DNA of 8,818 nucleotides from assembly GCA_023250585.1 (NCBI GenBank), contig JAHFAK010000100.1:1-8818 (forward strand), written 5' to 3'. The notes beneath the pieces were generated by a model. That model saw nothing but the letters and a program-made list of their open reading frames with translations. It ran no database searches and was not told the DNA's origin. The DNA comes from Deltaproteobacteria bacterium (GTDB lineage: Bacteria > Bdellovibrionota_F > JAHFAK01). Shown here piece after piece: positions 5,132 through 8,818 of this stretch. Numbering within the stretch: position 1 is the first letter of the stretch; each line of letters opens with the position of its first letter. Both the position numbers and the translations under genes were made by a program.

Positions 5132-7963
5132 TTATTCAAGACCAGTAATTCCATCAGTAATACGTACTTTCTCGATTCTCCATTGACCACCACCCGTGGA
5201 ATATTCTCGTCCTCCCCAGATGATCCATTTACTATCAAGCAGTTCTATTTCGTTTGAAGAATCATCTCCTGAGCTAAAATCTTTAATAATGATACCATCG
5301 GTAAAGGTGTTATCGACGCTTCCACTGCTATTGATGAGGTATCCCCCAAAACTTTGATCAAAACTATTGCCAAGAGTACCTACTGATGTTACCGCCGCAT
5401 CATTAGATGTTTTCAGTTTTACTAAAACCCATCGTGCATCAGCACTACCGAGAGATCTCTCATATCCTGCGATATAAATAGAAGATCCTAATAAAACGAT
5501 ATCTCCCGGTTGTTCATCATTGCTACTAAAATTAATCGTTGCAACACCTCCGGGAATAGTACTACCAAGATGGTCCTGCGTTGATACACTAATCGATGTA
5601 GACCCTGCTGATGAAAGAGCGTAACCACCGAAACTACTATCTAATGCTCCCGTCGTTTTATTCCTCTTTTCAATCCGCCACTGTCTATCGCCACTTGACG
5701 TGTTAGTATCATACCCAATGATATAAAGAGAACTCGTATCTTGTTCAATATTTAATGCTTGCTCGTTAGCAGATCCTCCATTGTCATAAATATTATAATG
5801 AATAAGCCCATTATAAGGATAGCCACCACTGTTATATGCAGTATCTCCGTCAAATGCTCCTACCGCAGCGCCCGTGGAGATAGCACGTTTTGATATAAGC
5901 CAATGGGCCTCAGTATTTTCCCACTTACCCGCAACATAGTAGTTAGTGCCTGCCGAGTCGAATAAGATTGCATTTCCAAGATCCCCTGTAGCACCCGTCA
6001 GAGATTGTACAACCATTTTAAAAGAACCTGTAGTTCCATCATTGATATCAAGATAGTACATTCTCATTGCCTGTCCTCCATTAGTGCCATAATTATTTTT
6101 ACCTAAAAGATAGAGCGTCGTACTATCAAGAGCAAAATCCCAAATACCAAGAGTAGCAAGACCAGTGAAGACACCATCCGCAGTGTCTGCATCTCCATCA
6201 GACATATCAGTATCACCAAAACCATTGACGAGTTGCCCAGTAGATAAGTCACGTTTTTCAACACGCCATTTTACATTAGGACTCTTATTCTGTGCCCCAG
6301 CTCCATAGAGGTAATTAGAATCAACTCCAATTGCTCTCATGACATCAGCATCAAGGGTTATACCCGTCACTGGATTTGAATCAATAATACCCTCCTGCCA
6401 TCCACCGTTCGAACTCCCCGCAATAAGTGCAAGGGTATTTCTATTTCGTCTCTCATAATGCCATTTTTGGTCATTTGCCCCAGAATCACTATATCCTCCT
6501 AAATACATATAAGTGGAATCCATAATGATATCGGTAAGAATATCGTTCCCTGAACTTAGGTTAGAACTAGCAATAGTACCTTTGTAAATCACCACAGATT
6601 TTGAGGCACTCGCAACAGCATTACCTGCTTTATCTTTCGCGCTTGTGGTAAGGGTTACCGTACCCGTTGTTCCAAAGTTTCCACTCAAGGTAAAATCACA
6701 CGCCAAGCTATTTGCCGTTGCACTATTTACCGAGAGTGTTGTTGATCCATCGGTACCGCTTACAGAATACTTCCCACTCGCGCAGAATCCTGATTCCATA
6801 CCAACGGCTTCAGTAAAGTTGAATGAAGCAGCGGTTAAACTCGTCACGAGATTATCTTCAGCTCCTATGGTTATTGGGGTATTTGTTGTTGATATCGAAA
6901 CCGTTGGGGCAGTGTTATCAATAATAATTGTCTTCGTTGTCTCCGACGCATTGTTATTAGCACTTGCTATAAAACAAATGCGGATTGTATTTGTACCAAC
7001 TTGTATATTGTTATCATTCGCAAGAATGGTAGAAGCAACTGATGTACCAGCAGCTACTGATCCTGAAGCATTTGCTCCATCGGAATTAGCTGCGGTAGCA
7101 CTAGATGGGCAATTTGCGTTTATCATGATTTTGTAGCTACCTGCTTTTGATGCAGACCACGATAAAGCTGATGATGCATATCCTCCACTATTGGTAGTCA
7201 TATAATCATAGGTGTTACTTGCTATCGTTATTGTCGCATCTGAATCATCGCGGGTAATCGTCACCAGAGAGCTTGATGCTGTTTTTCCATTATCAGCAAC
7301 AAAACAAACACGGATAGTGTTAGAGCCCTGTACAAGATCGCTTGCTAAAATTTGAGCCGCCACTGTAGTATTTGCGTTGACGCTTCCTGATGCATACAGG
7401 CCATTGGAATTCGAAGCAAGAAGATATGCATCAGAACACGAAGTAGATCCAATCATAGTTTTAAAGGTACCCTTCAGATCTGAATTCCAAGAGACCAGTG
7501 TCGATGTAATTCCTTGACCTTCGGTACTTACAAGATCTAGGTCAACACCTTCAATTGTAACTTTAGGCACTTGAGGAGGAGCAGGAGTTGAAGAAGTATT
7601 CGTAGTAGATGATGACGTAGTTGTTGTTGAAGATGTAGATGTTGAAGAAGTAACTGCCGATGCACTCGAAGCTACTGTTTGGTTTGATGTCTCGGTCTTA
7701 TTTTCTTCAGAATCTTCTTCATCTGCAACATCTTCGTCATTAGATACAACATCATCTTCTTCTACCAAAGATTGAGGGTCAGAATCTGCAACCGCATCTT
7801 CATCGCTCGCTATTCCCGTATCCTCAAGCGATGATCCAGAATTTTCATTTGTCGCCTGATTTTGATCATTAAGCGATGGACACTCTGCTACGCTGAGTAA
7901 AAATAAAAAACTCCCTCCATATAAGAGCTTGTATACGATTGAAATGAATGAATTTCGTTTCAT
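5132..7963 (-). CDS. Exported Ig-like / predicted seven-bladed propeller protein
   Basis: The ATG at 7963 follows GGGGGAGGA with ideal spacing. The product is 943 residues. Residues 1-28 form a signal peptide ending SVAEC; Cys28 is a possible lipidation site, although Glu at -1 is unusual. An extremely acidic linker (29-95) and a Ser/Thr-only tract (about 96-127) form a stalk. Three Ig-like beta-sandwich domains follow: 133-240 and 243-350 are clear tandem homologues (shared GSYKIMIN/GTFKTMIG and NTIRVCF/NTIRICF), and 352-461 is a bacterial Ig-like domain ending AKDKAGNAV. Each has a cysteine pair (176/220, 285/330, 394/422), fitting disulfides outside the cytoplasm. Residues 463-943 contain seven degenerate units, each with a Y-x-G-type strand and a following W-x-x-E-K-R strand (W501, 566, about 635 substituted, 688, 762, 845, 928), consistent with a propeller. 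Likely surface-displayed; function unknown. No enzyme motif seen. Confidence 0.8.
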   Translation of the reverse strand: MKRNSFISIVYKLLYGGSFLFLLSVAECPSLNDQNQATNENSGSSLEDTGIASDEDAVADSDPQSLVEEDDVVSNDEDVADEEDSEENKTETSNQTVASSASAVTSSTSTSSTTTTSSSTTNTSSTPAPPQVPKVTIEGVDLDLVSTEGQGITSTLVSWNSDLKGTFKTMIGSTSCSDAYLLASNSNGLYASGSVNANTTVAAQILASDLVQGSNTIRVCFVADNGKTASSSLVTITRDDSDATITIASNTYDYMTTNSGGYASSALSWSASKAGSYKIMINANCPSSATAANSDGANASGSVAAGTSVASTILANDNNIQVGTNTIRICFIASANNNASETTKTIIIDNTAPTVSISTTNTPITIGAEDNLVTSLTAASFNFTEAVGMESGFCASGKYSVSGTDGSTTLSVNSATANSLACDFTLSGNFGTTGTVTLTTSAKDKAGNAVASASKSVVIYKGTIASSNLSSGNDILTDIIMDSTYMYLGGYSDSGANDQKWHYERRNRNTLALIAGSSNGGWQEGIIDSNPVTGITLDADVMRAIGVDSNYLYGAGAQNKSPNVKWRVEKRDLSTGQLVNGFGDTDMSDGDADTADGVFTGLATLGIWDFALDSTTLYLLGKNNYGTNGGQAMRMYYLDINDGTTGSFKMVVQSLTGATGDLGNAILFDSAGTNYYVAGKWENTEAHWLISKRAISTGAAVGAFDGDTAYNSGGYPYNGLIHYNIYDNGGSANEQALNIEQDTSSLYIIGYDTNTSSGDRQWRIEKRNKTTGALDSSFGGYALSSAGSTSISVSTQDHLGSTIPGGVATINFSSNDEQPGDIVLLGSSIYIAGYERSLGSADARWVLVKLKTSNDAAVTSVGTLGNSFDQSFGGYLINSSGSVDNTFTDGIIIKDFSSGDDSSNEIELLDSKWIIWGGREYSTGGGQWRIEKVRITDGITGLE
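5135..6577 (-). repeat. Seven degenerate propeller-type protein repeats (W-x-x-E-K-R)
   Basis: The C-terminal 481 residues of the 943-aa protein repeat a two-strand pattern. YLGG, YGAG, YLLG, YVAG, YIIG, YIAG and WIIWGG are each followed 7 to 15 residues later by a tryptophan-led strand (KWHYERR, KWRVEKR, MRMYYLD, HWLISKR, QWRIEKR, RWVLVKL, QWRIEKV). Several units then continue with TGALDSSFGG-like turns, recalling delta-60-type repeats. Spacing varies from 53 to 83 residues, so this array is old and diverged, unlike the uniform FG-GAP array in the neighbouring gene. Confidence 0.6.
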
Positions 7964-8019
7964 TATTCCTCCCCCGGAAAAATGAATGATCGTTTTATAA
8001 TCCTAATAATGAGCCATTT

Positions 8020-8065
8020 CTATAGTACCATACCTGAATCAAAAAGGGAAGTGACTTTCATCACA
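8020..8065 (-). promoter_or_regulatory. Possible CRP-type operator and promoter of the 943-aa gene
   Basis: On the minus strand TGTGATGAAAGTCACT (8065-8050) matches the CRP/Vfr pattern TGTGA-N6-TCACA with one mismatch. Downstream lies TGGTACTATAGA, which offers an extended -10 (TG-G-TACTAT, 8022-8027). If transcription starts near 8015-8016, the operator centre would be at about -41.5, the class II activator position. The leader would be about 50 bases, ending in the GGGGGAGGA ribosome-binding site. Match and geometry are seen; regulation by a CRP/FNR-family protein is inference. Confidence 0.4.
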
Positions 8066-8111
8066 ATGCAAAAAATACATTAATCACTTGATTTTATTGA
8101 TATAATTGAGG

Positions 8112-8213
8112 CTATTTTACGCTAATACCCTGATCTTTTTTGGTAAATTCGAATTCAACAATGCCGTCAGAATCATCCTCTTCTAATATGCTTGAATCAT
8201 TAGATTTTTCTAA
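8112..8213 (-). pseudogene. Orphan C-terminal tail of an unknown gene
   Basis: Directly after the TAG that ends the transposase remnant, the same frame stays open for 33 more codons without any start codon, ending at TAG 8112. It encodes an acidic stretch (SILEEDDSDG), then IVEFEFTKKDQGISVK, which looks like a normal protein C-terminus. It may be the 3' end of a gene that the insertion sequence entered before most of the element was lost. Too short to identify; chance is a real alternative. Confidence 0.25.
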
Positions 8214-8530
8214 CTAAAAGACAGGTAAGCCATTAGTTTGAGTAGTGAGACTAAAAAAATTTGACTCTATACACAGATAATGAAGCCATTTTCTTGATTT
8301 CCGTAAACGTTTTAAAATGCTACATCTGAAAACGCTCCAAGCTTTGTTTCTTGTGCACGTACTGCTGTTTCGCGGAGAGAGTATCCACATCCAACATGCA
8401 TCAGCAATGTCCTGAGAAAATCACTCACTGACTTATGCTTACGCAGCCCTTTAAGCGCTGGCGTTTCTTGAGCTAAACGTTGCCAGTCCTTGGAAAAAAA
8501 TGGTTGTAATAATTTCCAGTCTTCTTGCAT
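8214..8530 (-). pseudogene. IS4-like transposase, truncated and frameshifted
   Basis: An ATG at 8530 with a strong AAGGAGGA five bases upstream opens a frame whose product reads SVSDFLRTLLMHVGCGYSLRETAVRA, the conserved N-terminal region of IS4-type DDE transposases. The frame stops at TAA after AFSDVAF (residue 72), but the next frame continues at once with the expected KRLRKSRKWLHYLC and a divergent NGLPVF ending at TAG 8214. One extra T in the TTTT run near 8312-8315 would restore the frame. IS4 transposases are about 400 or more residues, so about three quarters, including all catalytic Asp/Asp/Glu residues, is gone. It cannot move itself. No terminal inverted repeats were identified. Confidence 0.75.
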
Positions 8531-8630
8531 TGTTCCTCCTTGCTTATACCAAGAAAGATCTTAAAGGAAAATAAATTCTCTTTCAATAAATCTAGTTAGC
8601 GCTTATGGGCTTTAGCCGTGGGTTTCCATG

Positions 8631-8655
8631 ATAATACCTCCGGCGTTGGTATTAT
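8631..8655. repeat. REP-like hairpin 1
   Basis: ATAATACC (8631-8638) and GGTATTAT (8648-8655) make a perfect 8-bp stem around the loop TCCGGCGTT. It lies about 100 bases upstream of the transposase start and 14 bases from a second, stronger hairpin. The G+C-rich loop on an A/T-rich stem is unlike an intrinsic terminator. Confidence 0.55.
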
Positions 8656-8669
8656 GAATACTCGAAACC

Positions 8670-8698
8670 GACTGAAAGGTGCCGGGCACGTTTCAGTC
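8670..8698. repeat. REP-like hairpin 2
   Basis: GACTGAAA (8670-8677) pairs with TTTCAGTC (8691-8698). Inside, after a single G opposite G, GTGCC (8679-8683) pairs with GGCAC (8685-8689) around one G. The result is a nearly perfect 29-base palindrome with core GTGCCGGGCAC. Cores of this kind occur in REP elements mobilised by REP-associated tyrosine transposases (RAYTs). There is no T-tract on either side, so a terminator is unlikely. Confidence 0.65.
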
Positions 8699-8726
8699 AT
8701 TCCTAACTCTCCCATTAACTGAGCTG

Positions 8727-8818
8727 TTACGTAAAAATGCGTTCGAGTTCTTTTTTGGCGAAGTTTTTTCGAAAAAGACCGAGTTTGAATTCGATGTTAA
8801 CTTTAAGTTTACCAAGCT
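8727..8818 (-). CDS. Possible 3' end of an unknown gene entering from the right edge
   Basis: A minus-strand frame is open from the window edge to TAA at 8727, giving 30 codons with a natural-looking mix: LGKLKVNIEF, KLGLFRKNF, then AKKELERIFT at the end. Another minus-strand frame and a plus-strand frame are also open here, so the assignment rests only on residue composition. Too short to identify. Confidence 0.25.
   Translation of the reverse strand, partial: LGKLKVNIEFKLGLFRKNFAKKELERIFT

Noticed and set aside
6645-7136. Plus-strand open frame of 163 codons
   Set aside because: It lies opposite the Ig-like domains of the 943-aa gene, has no ribosome-binding site, and its hydrophobic residue mix reflects antisense Ser/Thr codons.
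8300-8330. Programmed -1 frameshift in the transposase
   Set aside because: The local sequence does not form a canonical X XXY YYZ heptamer in the zero frame, IS4 transposases are normally single-frame, and the gene is truncated soon after.
8598-8625. GGGCTTTAGCCGTGGG resembling an IS200/IS605 end hairpin
   Set aside because: Only a 3-bp GGC/GCC stem forms around TTTA. The complementary CCCACGGC arm expected for such an end is absent, and no TnpA or TnpB sequence is nearby.
1-8818. CRISPR array, tRNA or rRNA genes
   Set aside because: No short direct repeats with regular spacers outside coding repeats, no cloverleaf with a T-loop GTTCRA-type core, and no rRNA-like stretch were seen.

Overview
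The window is AT-rich DNA with strong Shine-Dalgarno sequences (AAGGAGG, GGGGGAGGA). It encodes two large exported Cys/acidic-linker proteins and a scatter of broken genes and repeats. That fits the chromosome of a Gram-negative (diderm) bacterium with a fluid accessory region. Nothing here fixes the phylum. The relaxed lipobox-like sites and repeat-rich exported proteins would suit spirochaetes or deltaproteobacteria-like lineages, but that is only a guess. Apart from the first gene, every recognisable coding region reads on the minus strand.

Layout. Positions 2-1030 (+) hold the 3' part of a gene entering from the left edge. Its product resembles a circularly permuted ATP-grasp protein. From 1063 to 1885 lies a segment bounded by a 45-bp imperfect inverted repeat. 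It encloses an intact PaaI-type hotdog thioesterase (1161-1613) and the broken 3' end of a cupin_5 (DUF985) gene (1675-1862). Outside the right repeat are a 40-codon gene start that dies inside the repeat (1863-1985), a short stretch of small tandem repeats, and a frameshifted gene remnant (2198-2475).

The centre is dominated by two exported proteins with the same general plan: signal peptide, cysteine, acidic linker, beta-sandwich domains, then a C-terminal predicted seven-bladed beta-propeller. The 747-aa protein (2499-4742) has a cadherin-like domain and seven 67-residue FG-GAP repeats. The 943-aa protein (5132-7963) has three Ig-like domains and seven degenerate repeats centred on a W-x-x-E-K-R motif. 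An ATG-less 95-codon open frame lies between them. Upstream of the 943-aa gene is a possible CRP-type operator placed as in a class II promoter.

The right end (8112-8818) holds a truncated, frameshifted IS4-like transposase start, two consecutive REP-like hairpins, and possibly the 3' end of another gene.

The two exported proteins probably act at the cell surface (adhesion or binding scaffolds); the sequence shows no enzymatic role. The rest looks like a region that has collected mobile-element debris and decayed genes. Three of the broken genes would each be restored by one extra base in a homopolymer, so read-level checking should come before calling them pseudogenes.
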